A DNA stretch of 64,000 bases from the NCBI GenBank assembly GCA_036897445.1, contig JAYMTL010000028.1, forward strand, positions 90,411-154,410, given 5' to 3'. Both the position numbers and the translations under genes were made by a program. Every line of letters begins with the position of its first letter. Positions within the stretch are counted from its first letter, which is position 1. Shown piece after piece: positions 47,701 to 60,700 of the stretch. The notes under the pieces were generated by a model. It was not told the origin of the DNA. It saw only the letters and a list, made by a program, of their open reading frames with translations, and did no database searches. This stretch comes from Pelargonium tetragonum (lineage: Eukaryota > Streptophyta > Magnoliopsida > Geraniales > Geraniaceae).

Positions 47701-50700
47701 AAGCTCCTAAGAAAAATCTCCTTGGTTTTAAGGGTTTCCAATAGAAATTTAGAAATTTTGGGTTACCTTATTAAAAGTCTTAATCTTCGGGCAAGAGTAT
47801 AGTAATAAAAGGGCACTTTACAGCCAGGTACTAAATGCTTTATTACCAAAGCCCCTGTCAGTCTTAAAGGAAAAACTGGGTACCCGATTCCTTATAAAGG
47901 GTTTGACTAAGTATCTCGGGGCACGCCCTGGCTCAGTTAGCTATTCTTTATTTCCTAGAAAGTCTGCAATATGCTACAAAGAATCGAAGCACAAGATATC
48001 ACGCGTGAGAGGAGCATTTTGAAGCTTTAACAATTGAGTTAGCCGCAGGATCCTTGAAATCTAAGCAGACATTTGAGATAAGAAACACGCGATAAGTGTA
48101 AAAGGCGACGTATTACTCCTCAGAGTTAGGGTAGGGGTGTTATATATGAAGTGAGTTTCCAAAATTCTAATATTCTAAAGTGGGCTCCTAGGTTTTTGCA
48201 AAGTAGAAAAATTATTAACTTACAAGGTGTCGGGTTTTGGAAGCTCTAGTTCTAGTTATTGACCTGGTCTAGTAAAAACCAAGTTTAGGCTTTCGAGTTT
48301 TTAAAGATTAGCTTCTTGCTTTTGCTAAGGATCCACTTTATAGAAAGAGTCAAAATTAATAGACACCTCTTTTTGTAATTAAATCCAAATGTATAATTAT
48401 ATAAGGAATACGGATAATACTTGCTAATCATATATCTTAGAGGCATCCTCACCCTTTTTGACTTTTTAATATATAAATAGAAAGGATTCCCTTCTAAAAT
48501 GAAACGTTTACGAATATAGGAATTAAGTTTAGGTTCCTTCCTTAGCTTACTGTATCTCTGCGGACATCCTTTTGTAAATCTGATCCTGCCTTGATATTCT
48601 ACTAAAAAGTTACTTGGTTTATTCCTGTCTGAGCTTTACTAAACTAATAGGATCAGGGAATCCCCCTAAGGGCCTTGTGCCGAGTAGAAAATAAAGAAAC
48701 CCCTCTATACCTAATTCTAATATAAATTTGACTTGTCTCTAAGTTTCGTAGGATGGATGCTCTGACCTTAAGATTACACTAAGTCTTATGTGAAATGAAA
48801 TTTCTTTTTATTAAGAACTACTTCAAAATTTGCTTGAAATAAAGGGGGAAGTCAAATTTCACTGCTTTCGTGTTGTCAATTTTGCTTCCAAGCATTCTAA
48901 CCTTCCTTGGAAAAACGCATTATAGCGTACCCCCGGGGAAACTTTTTGGGCGGGCACTTCCTAGCGACAACTACTTAATCTGGGAGTATAGTCGCGTACT
49001 TTCATATTGTTATTTTTGTTATAGGTATCTACTTTATGAAAGAGATACTCTAGAAATAAAGAGAAAAATTCACTCTTATTGTAAATTTAAGAGAACTCTA
49101 AGTATTTCCATGACCTCAAAACCCGGAGTTACTTGACAGGGAATTTAGTCTCTTTTGGGTGGGTAATTAGTTTAGAATTTCTATTTATTTTACGAACTGC
49201 GTTATTTATCGAGAAGCCTCAGAGTTTTAGCAAATTTGAAAAAAGTTCCGTAAATATTTCATTTATTTGGCGTAGAAGTTTTTTATATCCTTGTTAATTC
49301 TTTCGAACGAATAAGATCTCTAGTATTCTTTTATTATTTTATTAGAAGCAGGACTTGACCCTAAATCTTACTTAATAATATTAGAATGAATTACTAAAAA
49401 TAACCCATACCCTAAACTAAGGGCTCCAAGCAAGACAAAGCTCTAACACCTGTAAAAAGGCAGTCCTTAATATCGTGTGACAGCGAGCAGCTTAAATATG
49501 AATTCTCCTAACTAAAGAGGTCTTGCAAAAAAAAGCCTTAGGAAGGGCCTCTCTTAGTTAGTGAAAAAGATAGATAGGGCTTAAACCCCGGATTTTAAGA
49601 CTTAGCGCCTCCCTTGTTACGGACTCGGAAGTGAGAAGAAAAAAACTCTATGGGTTATAAAAACCCTCGAGCAGGAAACCCTTTTCTTTTGCGGGGGGTT
49701 CTTTAAAGAAGACTTCGCCAGGAATAATAAGATTTAAGGAAGTCCGCTTCTCTGGAATATCAAGGAATTGAAACTCTAGTTTTTGGGAGAAGTTAGCTTT
49801 AAGGGAATAAAACTAGGCTTCTCTTTTAGGTCTTTATAAACTCTAGTAACGTTAAGGCATTTCTTCATCGGGTATTTTCCTAAGGGAGTTGACTAACTAT
49901 ACAGTAAATCTTAAATCTCATAAATCAAGTAAAAGCAATGTGGAGTGGAAATGAATATAATTGAAAAATTCTAAGAATTAAACGAATTTCAGTAAGGGGC
50001 AGTACTCGGTTATAGTGGTACAGGGTAGAGTCAAGGATTTCTGCTTGTTTAGTGATAGGCTGCGGGTTCCTTCGGTACATTCTCCGTTCTATTACGAGAA
50101 ATGCCTCGTTATCGAAAATATATTCAATTATTTTAAAGTTTTGAGTCCGGAATACGAAGGAATTGACTACCTCTTTTAAACAGTGTAATCTTAGATAACT
50201 CTTACTGCGTGAAATAGAAAGAAAAAGTGTTGGTAACCTAGTAAGGAGTACTCTAAAAAAGAGAAAGGTAAATCTTAAGCTCTGGGTATTTATATCTTAT
50301 TCTTCTTAAGGCATTAAGGCAAGGGGGCTTTCACTTTTTTATATAGAGTATTCTTAATTATATGAAGTAAAGTCTATGTCAGATATTAGGAATTTCAGGG
50401 AATACAAACCTTTTTAACTCCTTTTGAATATTGTAAAAGGGGGGCTTTTCGGGTTTTTTATTTAGGGCTTACTTTGTTTCCTAGGTTCTGTACTTTTCCT
50501 TCGAAGACTCTAGTAATTCAAACGAGGTTAATAAGAGATCCAGAAGTCTCATGGTTTTCAAGATTTTGGTAAAAGTCCTAGTTTATACTTTAGAATTATA
50601 TAAAACTTATCCAAGCAGCAGCTGTGATCCTAATTTCACGGATAGTTAACCTGCTTACTTATAACATCTAGTTATTGTTTTGGTAAGTCTATAATAATAG

Positions 50701-51053
50701 GTACTAAAAAAGAAGTATAGTATCATAGTACTAGTTAATATATCCCTCTATTAAAAGCCTTCCCAAAAAGGAACCCCCTTTAGTCAAGTACAAAACTCTC
50801 CAAGGGGCACCCTTATTATATTGTAAAGACTTTCAAAACGCTAAAAAAAATGGAAACAATTGAATTCAGAAAGGCTAAAAGAGAGTCTCTAGACGTACGA
50901 AAAAAAGTTTGGGTTTTATAGTAAGATACTCTTGGGACCTTTTGACCCGTTTTACATTTTCTTTCCTATACCTATTATTCCAGAAACTTTAACAGGAATT
51001 TTTGACTCTAAGCCAATCCTAGCTTAGCTAACAAAAGTAACCCTGCTTTAGGA
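44779..51053. other. Long gene-free spacer
   Basis: No gene is supported in about 6.3 kb. The longest frames (89 codons at 45635-45904 minus, 88 codons at 48870-49136 plus, 71 codons at 47178-47393 minus) show no recognisable motif. The segment near 47.2-47.4 kb is somewhat GC-richer than its surroundings. To about 45.0 kb the AT-linker style of the structured repeats continues. Confidence 0.45.
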
Positions 51054-51072
51054 TTAGAAGTGCTCTTGACTT
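51054..51072 (+). repeat. Exact 19-bp dispersed repeat, partner at 17011-17029
   Basis: Second copy of TTAGAAGTGCTCTTGACTT. It lies about 200 bp upstream of two structured repeat copies, whereas the 17.0 kb partner has none near it. Confidence 0.6.
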
Positions 51073-51257
51073 GCTAATGACTAAAAAACTAGTACAAACG
51101 AAACTCACTACGGAGAGACTCCACTTTTCTTTTTCTTTCTATTTAAATTTCTTCTCGCTAGAGAAACAACACCAAAAGGAAGAATAGACTTTCACCTGAT
51201 TTATTATTACTTAGAATTTCTCTATTCATTAACAAATTGACGCTAGGGAAAGGCGGC

Positions 51258-51400
51258 TTAAGGATTGTACTTTTTATCGAAAAGGAGAGAGTCCTTCCTA
51301 CCGACCAGAATATAGTGAGGATTTTGTTTGTAGTGGGTTATAGATTGACTTACACTACAGGAACACCAATATCCTATTCTTGACTTTCTTGATTGAACTT
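51258..51400 (+). repeat. Structured repeat, copy at 51.3 kb
   Basis: Compact copy. Helix 1 pairs AAGGA (51260-51264) with TCCTT (51292-51296), and CTTTT (51270-51274) with AAAAG (51280-51284) around the loop TATCG. Helix 2 keeps ACCGACC and the triloop hairpin AAT-ATA-GTG. Helix 3 pairs TGTAGT (51329-51334) with ACTACA (51354-51359), a double substitution relative to TATAGT/ACTATA that preserves pairing. GGAACACCAA and CTATTCTTGACTTTC follow. Confidence 0.7.
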
Positions 51401-51477
51401 ATCCTAAACTTGTTATTCTAAAGAGATAAACACCTTTCTTATCTTAGGAGATAAACTCTACTGTACCGGTCTTAAGT

Positions 51478-51625
51478 AAGGGAGATTCCTCTAGCCCCCC
51501 GCTGTGACGTATGGTGGTGCCTTATTAAGTATAGTAGTAAGTGACTCTTACCGACTGAAGCTTTGCGGAGGAAAGGTAATGCATTAGAGTATATGGATAG
51601 GCTTACACTAAGACCTACAACAGGA
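51478..51625 (+). repeat. Structured repeat, copy at 51.6 kb
   Basis: Helix 2 pairs TTACC (51548-51552) with GGTAA (51575-51579) around GACTG and the hairpin AGC-TTT-GCG, in which the triloop differs from the array copies while the stem is kept. GGATAGGCTTACACTAAG and an ACCTACAAC box follow. Helix 3 pairing is poor. It lies head to tail with the 51.3 kb copy, about 250 bp on. Confidence 0.6.
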
Positions 51626-52800
51626 AAACCCCACCTAACTCGACCTAAGACCCTCACTTTCTTCTTCTGCATACCCGCTTCTTTAGGACCAGTAACCTAC
51701 TTCTTAACTTTTGCATAACCTAAAACTATTCCTAGCTGCTAGACTCTCCTTTCTTACTTAGGAATCTTACTCCCCTTTTCTTATAACCAACGCTTTATAT
51801 ATTTTACCAAAACGAAAAAGCAACTAGACCTTTAAAACCCAGAGCTCCTAAATTTGAAGGAAACTTTAGTTTCACTTAGCCATTTCCCTGCTATTAGTCT
51901 ATTAGGCTTAGTAAAAGCTTGTCTTTATAACCCCCCCTTTTGTGAAAGATAAAATCTCCTACTATCCTACTAAAGGATCCCTTAAGAAGGGGCTTCCCCG
52001 TTTTAGATGCCTACCCTTTTTGCTTAGATTTGCCCTTAATAACTAAAAGATAATTGTTTCAACTTCTGAGTCAGGATTTCCTATACTTTCTAAGTATGCC
52101 CTAGGTACGCACAAATTTTGTTTTATTTTACAAGGTAATGTAATTAAGATTCAAAAAGATTGGAAGTTTAAGCTTATTAACTATTCCTAAGGGACTTGTT
52201 CCTTTAGTAAAAACTTGTACTTAAAACTCCTCCGTAGGCTAAGATTACCCTTGATTAAATTAAAGGCAAGGTTCTCTTTTAGATATTATATTACTGCTAA
52301 ATTCCTCTTTCCCAACGACTCTCTAAAAACTAACAAAAGAGAGAATCAAGAAAGCTAGCTAAGGGTTCTTCGTGAGTGGGAGCTTTTCTGAAAGTGAGAC
52401 ATAATTTGAAAAGTTGCATGCACTGTTACTTCTCCTTAAAAAAAGCGACCTATTTCATAGATTTTTTGTGTATTCTATAGTTAATTTAGAAGCGTGAATA
52501 AGGTCTTAGCAAGACGAGAGTCTTGTAAAGGGAAATTCCCCCACTTGCTTGCCTGGTGCCTAAAAACCTTCTACTGGAAATACTTATTAAACAGGGACCC
52601 TTCTAGATAAAGCTTAAGCCGAAGCGTCTATATCTTGTGGGTTTGACTTTATACCTCTAAATGCTTTTCATTTCAATATATAAGATAAACTATAAAGACT
52701 ACCTTTTAAACAAAGAGTTTCGAAAAGTTAAGGATAACAACAAATCCATAGAAATAATAAGTCAATAAGAAATAGGAAAGCTCATAAAGCAAAGTAAGCC
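51626..52800. other. Spacer, nothing recognised
   Basis: No gene. A solitary AAGGTAATGTAATTAAG word lies near 52133. Short C-rich runs occur near 51932. Confidence 0.4.
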
Positions 52801-52920
52801 GGGTAACTCGTGGGTTATAAAGTAAGTATGTACAATCAAATAACTATATAATATTAACCTCCTTTGTTTCCCTCCCGTCGGTAACAAGGACACTATCCTA
52901 AACTCCCTAAGACCTTATCC
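52801..52920 (-). repeat. Structured repeat, minus-strand copy at 52.9 kb
   Basis: Read on the minus strand it gives GGATAGTG then TTGTTACCGACGGGAGGG and AAACAAAGGAGGTTAATA, closest to array unit 4 (forward GTCGGTAA at 52877-52884). TATATAGTT, a TACTTTATAACCCAC box (forward 52808-52824) and related spacing follow. Helix 1 is not obvious. Confidence 0.55.
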
Positions 52921-55900
52921 TCCTTACTTATAAAGACATAGTACAAGAGGTGTTCTAACAAAAATGACCTAATCTAATTCTAATAAGAATAATAAGAAAT
53001 TTGTTAACGAATAGTAAATCGCCTATATATAAAGTAATTCATTATCTGTCACTCTAAAATACTAAAATAGAAGTAAATTACTGAGTGAAATCGTATAAAA
53101 AGTTCTTGTATTAATCGACTTCTTTTTCAAGTTAGAACGGAGTAAAGAAAGATGATAGATAAACCGTTAGTTCAAATGTCCTAGAAGTTCCGGGTTTGAA
53201 TTCTGAAGCGCATTAAGTAAAGTAGAATAAAAATGACTTTAGAATAGAAATGAATTTGAAAGCAACTCTTCCTTTTTGTGAGCACTCTCTAAGCTGTTTG
53301 GTAGGCAGTTGAGAGATTTTAACTATTGGTAGAGCGTTGGTTGAGCTTGACCGTGATGTATGGGTTCAAGTCGTATTATCCTTATATACACAGCCAAGAT
53401 CTCCTCTTGTTTCTTTCATTTTTGAGATTTTTTTTTTATTAAAAGGGCGAAAATCCCCGGTGTAGAAAAGTGTCCTCGGCTTGACTTCTTTTAAAAGCTA
53501 CCGGCTCTTTAGTAAAATTACGCGGAATTCATAAGCTTACATATACTTTAGTCTTAGATCAAAGTAAAAACAAAGAGATAACTGACAAGCTAAGTTCTAT
53601 TTAATATCCTAGGAACCCCTTTATTTAATTAAACAACCCGCAAGAGTAAGAATCATTTTGACTTTAAAGTATTGTAGGGTATTCTTTTGAAAGTCCTTCT
53701 AAAACCGGGAAGTTCAAATAAAGGAAAAGCAACCGCAAAAAAGAATAAAGAGGGGTACTTCGAAATAGACTTTATCGAGGGGTGTAAATACCCAGGTCAA
53801 TAACTCGAATTATGTCACTTTACTTTATAATTCGCTTTAGATTGCGGGGACTTTAAAGTAAGACCTGCTTTTCTAATTTGCGTCTGGCTTACTTAGTAAG
53901 GAAGTACCTATTAGGATGATTGTGCGGTCGACTTGTTAAGTTTTCGCTCTTTTCATTTCCTTACTAGATACTCGTGTTTTTAAGGTCCTAAATTCTAAAT
54001 GAAGCTCGTTAATGCTCTCGTTTTCATTGTAAATAAGTATCAGGATATTTTTGAAAACCTCGGAAATTCTAAAAAAGTAGAATCATACATAGCTAAACTT
54101 TTTGATTTTTATCAACAGGAATCTCTTACGCTTTAAGAGGATACTTCTCGAGTTTCCCTTTAAAGTCAGTAAGGGACTCCGTTACAAGAAAGACAGTAAA
54201 GCGAATTTCCTTTTTACTACAAAGAAGAAACTCCAAGAGTTTAAAAGACAATAAAATAAGTAGTAAAATCAGTTTAACTCTTAACTAGGTTTTTAAAAGT
54301 CAATTTTATCCCTGCATGAGCGCTTTAATCTATAATAAAGGGTTAAACCGAGGACTTCTTTTTCATAATAAGCCTTTTTCTTTTTACTCATACTTAGAGC
54401 ACCTAAGCAGCAAGAGCTTCTGCCGGTAAAGTCTCCGTAGTTTCGGCATCTAATACTCAAGGACTTTTTAAGTTCGATACTATACACTGCGCTTAAGGGC
54501 TTTTTTTCCCTTTTTCTTATCTTAGCCAATGTTACTATAAGAAGGCCTCCCTTTTAAGATATATATATATATACTTATACTTCTAAGAAGTTCCTTTTTC
54601 TATTTACTGCGATTCTCGTATAAAACCCAACCCGTGACTTAGCTCATACGCAACTGGAAATCTGGGGGAATACGTGTTCGGGATAGATTAACATAGGAAA
54701 ATAATCAATCCTAATTCTATAGTAAATTTATGACAATTTTGCCTTAGTTTATAATTAATTACTATATTTATGTTTGTGGTATAAAGAAGAGCTTTCCTTT
54801 CAAGAAAAATGGGAAGTGTTCTTCCAGTTTTAGTTTTAAACAAGGTAATCCTAAAAGTCGTCGAAGGTCAAAAAGTTGCTTATTAATCTGGATATTAGAT
54901 CTTAAACGAGCCCCCTTTTTCATTAACCAAGGAAGTGTCCTACTACCTACAGCCGCTTATAGAATATCATATAACACACAAGTCTACCTCTTAAAGTATC
55001 TGGAGATTCCCCTTCGAAACACAGGCAAGTGGGGTTTAATTTCAAGTTACTTTGGGTCTAAAATAAAAGCAACTTATAGTATAGTACTAGATTGACTCTT
55101 TATCCTAAAGCTACTATAGAAAAGTAACACGACAGCTTTAGCAAAGGTATAAGATTGGAAACTGCTCTTGCTAAAGAATAAGATGTACTTTGGTAGAGAT
55201 AACATTTTTCAAATTAAAAGAATAGACTATGATCAACCTTGATATTTGCAAAAGAGTACTCTTTCTTAACTTGATGAATGGATAATGAAAAGTCTTTTAG
55301 TGAGTGTCTTGACCCCTGCAAGGGCCTTCTCTTTCGTAGGACCCCCTGTGCCCGAAGGGAGGGTCAGCTATTTGTCTATTTCTTTTTATTTACGAATTAG
55401 GAACCCCCTCTTTTTTTAGACTCTCTTATAATAAAATCTTACTGTATGCCTTTGTCTAGCGCGTACTTTTCAGTCAAAAGACATAAGTAAATCCTTAGCA
55501 GGATCCGGTAAGTTTAAGTTAAGAAATTTCTTTTGAGTATTAGGCAGCTGCGTATGAGAAAAGGTAAGGCTCTTTTGAAGGATCTCGGGGTGCGTAATAA
55601 AAACTCCTATGATAACATAGGATGCCTTGCGCTATAAGGAAAATGTAAAGTATTCCTGCTTTTTATCCCGTGCCTTTTTTCCAGTTCGACTTGTTTACCA
55701 TCCAAAGCGCTAAGTATATGTTTCCAAGCAAGAAAAAGTAGTCCTATTTAGGTTCCCAAAACGAAAGCGAAGAGTCTAAAGCCAACCTCGGGGAGGTGTA
55801 GACCTTTCAAGTTTATGGTACTTTATTCTAGAGTCTTTGTAAGTTAAAAATGAATTGGAGTGCTATAGTGCAGTAAAAATAGAGTATACCCCCAAATATC

Positions 55901-57399
55901 TTCTGAGGTTTCCCTTTTTTAGTAAGGCACTTCTTAAGATCACAAGGTGTTATAACCAACCGGGTAAAACTAGCTTTAGCTTTTTACCGGATTTGGAATT
56001 GAAAGCAGGAACTTCTTAGTAAAAGGAATAAGACCTAAGAAAGATAAGTCATTTTGGTAAGGTATTTTTCTTAGAGGTTTTTAGAAAAAGGAATCCACCT
56101 TTATGTCAATTCTTAGAAGTTAACAAAGGAAAGGTCCAGTCTAATAAATCAAATAAAATGAAGTAAATAGATTGAGAATAAGACTTTGTTGATAAACTAA
56201 AGGTGTCAAATAACATAAATTGAAATGAAAAGTCGTACCGCGCAAGAGACAGTGTAACAAAAGTCTGGTCTTCTTAAATATAGACAGTCAAATCGCCGAT
56301 AGCCACGAGGATTTAAAACCCGGATACCTTTTATATAGTGAAACCTTGCACAGTTTAAAGAATAATAGAAAGCCTAAAGTCAAACTAGGAACGGGGATTT
56401 CGGCTAGATCAATATGTTATAATAAATCGAGGAATGGGGCTTCCAAGGCAAATCAAGGTATCCGCTCCTAGGAAGGACTGCTGCTAAGTAGTTTTTAACT
56501 AAAGAACAATAGTCACTTAGATCTTTTTACTATCTTAACTTATAGTATAAAAAGGGAAAACTTATAAGAAATTGATGGACGAAGGCAACCTTTCTGTGTT
56601 TAATATAGGCATGCTGTCCTAATCGAGATTTTTAGATTGCATCGATCGAAGTTGGAATGTCAAGATAGAGCAAACTTTCTCTATTCCTTAGAAGATAAAA
56701 AGATCTACGGTCGTTTTAATGCGGATATAGAATCACTAATTATATAAACCTAAGACATAATTTTAATAGCCAATTTCAATTTGTTAGTTTAGCGCTCACG
56801 GAATCGCTTAAATAGGCATATCTAAACTCACTCACTTCTCAGTCCTTAAAATAAATGGATGCTAGGATTTTTTACGAATGGTAAAGTGCATGCTACGTAT
56901 ACTGCAAGGTTCAAAACGACGCCTACTCTCATTTTAGGTCTTAGTGTTTATCCTAGGGTTTTCCGTCTATTTTGAATTCCGTAATCTAAGTAACCTAGTA
57001 ATTCAAGCGAAAGTGAGTAAGGGGTACTTACTTATATACATTCTAGAGGATGAATAACTATCCAAGTATCCGCATTCTTTCTTTAGCCTCTACACTAATT
57101 CGTTTTTGTATACTTATCAGGCCTCTGCCCAAAAGGTTATGCAAGTGTTGTAATCGCGGATTAACCGTATCTAAAAATATACGAGTTTAGCCTATCCTTG
57201 CTATCCTGTACCTTTGCGATCTCCAAACTAGTATACCTATTGATATCTAAGTCTTCTTAAAATCTTAGAAAAAGAGCTCCTATGTGATTAGGGTAAAGGG
57301 GTGAATGCCTTATTACTTTATTATTTCTTTTTTCTTGTACGCACAAGTATGATTTCTTCCCACAAAAGACTAAGATTCCCCTTTTTATTTATGCCTATA
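52921..57399. other. Long gene-free spacer
   Basis: No gene is supported in about 4.5 kb. A tRNA-like stretch near 53.33-53.38 kb is discussed in the findings. A 78-codon frame at 54293-54529 (-) starts MAKIRKREKK, but it lacks the body of ribosomal protein uS14 and is rejected. An (AT)n run lies at 54559-54573. Confidence 0.4.
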
Positions 57400-57708
57400 C
57401 TAAATTTTGTTAAAAAACTCCCATATTTCAAGGAATACTCTGAGACATCTGCTCACTAAGATTAATTCAACTCCATAACGTAAGAATGTTAATAAAGTCG
57501 AGTCATCGCTGGATTTCAAAATACTTGCAGAAGCTACTTGATAATTAAACAAAGATCCTAACTTCTTTTTTGATATAACGTCCTTTACCCTTTGAGGAAG
57601 CTTGTTGAGTCGTCCTATTTGACTCCAAAATAAGATGAGATATCCTGTAAATACCCAATTCTTGGATTTCAATTTAGTTAGCTTGAAAGCTCGATAGATA
57701 GTATACAA
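57400..57708 (-). other. Longest ATG-type open frame (102 codons), unrecognised
   Basis: This is the longest frame with a start codon in the window: 102 residues, basic, with a hydrophobic stretch near residues 20-30 (VFTGYLILFW) and a leucine-rich C-terminus. I recognise no family. For 64 kb of DNA at about one third G+C, a rough estimate gives one or two such frames by chance. There is no adjacent gene, promoter or conserved context, so coding is possible but unsupported. Confidence 0.15.
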
Positions 57709-60700
57709 GAAGTTCCTAGCTAGTATAGGTCCATAAAAATCTAATAAATAAACTATCCAAAATTAATAATTTATAATATTAAACCCTTGTTGTGCACTTA
57801 CTTAGGGTCAACTAACACTTTGTAAACATCCACAGCTTAAATAAAGAAATTAACTAAAAGATAGTAACTTGGAGGTGTGCAGATTTACAAGACCAAATTA
57901 TCCGCTATTAAAAAGAGGTTACTTGACCAAAAACAAAGATTCTTTAATTGTTATTGCTTTAAATCTCATAAATAAAATATGACGCAAGTTAAAGTACGCA
58001 GCACTCGCTGTTCCGCTACTGGGAACTGCTCCCCAAAGAAATTCCAACATCTTTTTATTTCCTTATAGTATATCCAATTGATATCAAAACTTGAAATTTT
58101 TCTGGGATCGTTATATTACTTGCTAAATCAAGGGTTGGTTACCTAGGCTGTACGCCTAAAAATTTGAATAGTACATATGATTTTTGTTATGTAGATATAT
58201 TGAATTTTTATCCTAGCCTTAAGAAGGGGGACATATAGAGGGAAGAACACGCAATAGAAAGAATTAGGCTAAGTTTACTTAAAATGAAATATTTCAGAAA
58301 AAAAAAAGCTAATACTCCAGTGGCTTGCCACAATTCTCTCATACTCATAGAAAAGGACTCCCAAGGAATAGGAGAATATAGGAAATATACAGAAAGAAAG
58401 GGTATTAGGATTCCATATACTTTCTTTTTTCCTTTATGAAAAAGCGTGTGCTACAAGAATAAGAATTCATATATTATTTTTAAAAGGTTCTATTATAGAC
58501 CGAAGAATAGCCTGCGGCCGGAGTAAGTTAAATTTATGTTACCGGTTTTGGATTAAAACTAAACGAGAGTAACCCAGAATTGCCCATAGAACTTCGTTTA
58601 ATTTACCAGAATTAGGAAAGACTCTATAAAAAAAGCCCCACCTAAGGATCCTTATACTAACAACGTATATGACTCAGACCTAGAATGCTTAGGTAGTTTT
58701 GATTATATACCGCTAAGTTATACTTTGGATGAGCAAAAGCAACTTAATTAAATAGATTTCATAGGGACTCGAATGTAAAAGCTCCTTTATTTTTGCTAAC
58801 TCTTTTTTCATCCCAAAATTAGTAATTTCTTAGTATTTAAAGCGCTTTCTATTAAGTTATACAAAGCTCGCGGATTCTAGTTCTCCAACGGAGCCCCAAT
58901 CTAGTATATACTTTTTTCTGATATGCTCACTACACTAACTTAGCTCTTATCAAAAAGTAGGATCTTCTTTATTCTGCAAAGACTCTTGCCCAGCTTACCT
59001 CTCGAGTCTTAAAATATACAAAGGGTTAAAAAAGAATTGCTTAGTCGCGGGTTAAACTCTGTAAGAATTTTCAAAAAATCTATTATCCAACTCATAGCCA
59101 AAAAGGTAGCCGCAAGTTCGTAGAATCAGCATCCAAGGTTTCTTTTTAGATCCGGAATTAGAGAATAACACAAGGTTTCGCCTTTTTCTTAGCAGCCGCC
59201 ATTTCAAAAAAATAAGGTCCAAATTGAGACTTTACAGCTTCATTTGAGTTCATTTAAAACAAAGACTGACTCTTGGTATCACTCAAAGTCCAATTATATT
59301 TATATATAAGGTTAGTAAAGACATTTAAATAAAAATTTGACTTTAGCGGCGCTTTCCCTCTGCCGGAACTTATATAGATGAAAAACTTAATGGATTCTTT
59401 TAAGAGTTCTGTATTGGCGTATCTTAGGGTACTTTATTGAAAAGCAAAGCATAATGTCATTTCTTAATAAATTAATAAAAGACTAGTGATTATTTCATCC
59501 TTTCACGAATGATTATTTACCGCTTAACTATATTAGGGCTTTAACGTATATAATAAACAAGTAACCTAAAAAAAGACTTAAATATATATATATAATATTA
59601 CTAGGAGTTTGGGATCAGTAGTCACAAAGCTTTTTTTCTATATCTTATGTAGTTGTAAAATAACTAACTGCCGTCGAGCTATGCACTTATATAGAATACG
59701 AACAAGTACTCTACTTTTAGTTTTATTGCCTTTATGTTTAATTAACTTTTTATGCCACACTAATTGATAGGAAAAGGAACCCTAATTCTCAATTTCAATT
59801 CTAGTCTTTTCTCTATTTGATTTGTCTGTGGTATTATGTATTATTAGACTTACTTAGAACTTTGTATAGTTTTTAGTGTTAGCTACCCAAAAATGAGTCA
59901 CAAGTCATACAGGTTTAGATAAGTGAGTGGACTGTCAATATTCGTGTAAAAGGCAAGGGATACACTGGAAAATCCACAAGATTTTTTAACTCAAAGCTCA
60001 AGATATTGTTATTCTATTCACGTAATTGTCAAATTTGGCTTTGTAGCTTTTATATTTAGAACTTTCTCATAACCGAGAGGGGGATAAAATACGATAGAGT
60101 AATTAGTGTATTTTGGTTCAAATATAAATATTGAGAAAAGTTAATTTATGTTGTAGCATATTTACTAATAAACGGATCACGTTAAAAAAAGGAGCTTAAT
60201 TTAGTATTTATAGGTCCGTATGGAATTTTTATACTTCTACCTTTCCGTGAGAAGCTATGTTTTTTAAGGCCCTTGTTTTGGATTATTCCTTGTATATTAT
60301 CAAAATATTTAGCAAGACCTATATTCTTTTCAAAACAAAATAGATTCTTGATTGAAACTCAAACAAAAAAATTATAACAATAAGACCGTAATTTTGTGAA
60401 TTTGTAGTGTCAGACTAAGATCTCAGACTCAAAACCTTTTATACTTTTGAGCAGAGGTGTACCTAAAATAAGAAACGACTACCATATGCAGCATATTAAC
60501 ATCTGAACCAAGAATAACAGGATTAGAATCTACAAAATGGATTTTTCATTTTTGGGCTATCCCATTAAGTACTAATTTTTATATCCTATGCTGTACCTAC
60601 TCAGTATATACTAAACTTTTAAAAGATACTTAAATTTTACTAAACAAACCCAGGATGCTCCTGCTATTCTCTAAATTTAGTTTAGGTTTATTTGTGTTGT

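Noticed and set aside
54293-54529. Minus frame starting MAKIRKREKK, reminiscent of ribosomal protein uS14
   Set aside because: Similarity stops after about ten residues and the conserved GRPRG...FGLSR block is absent.
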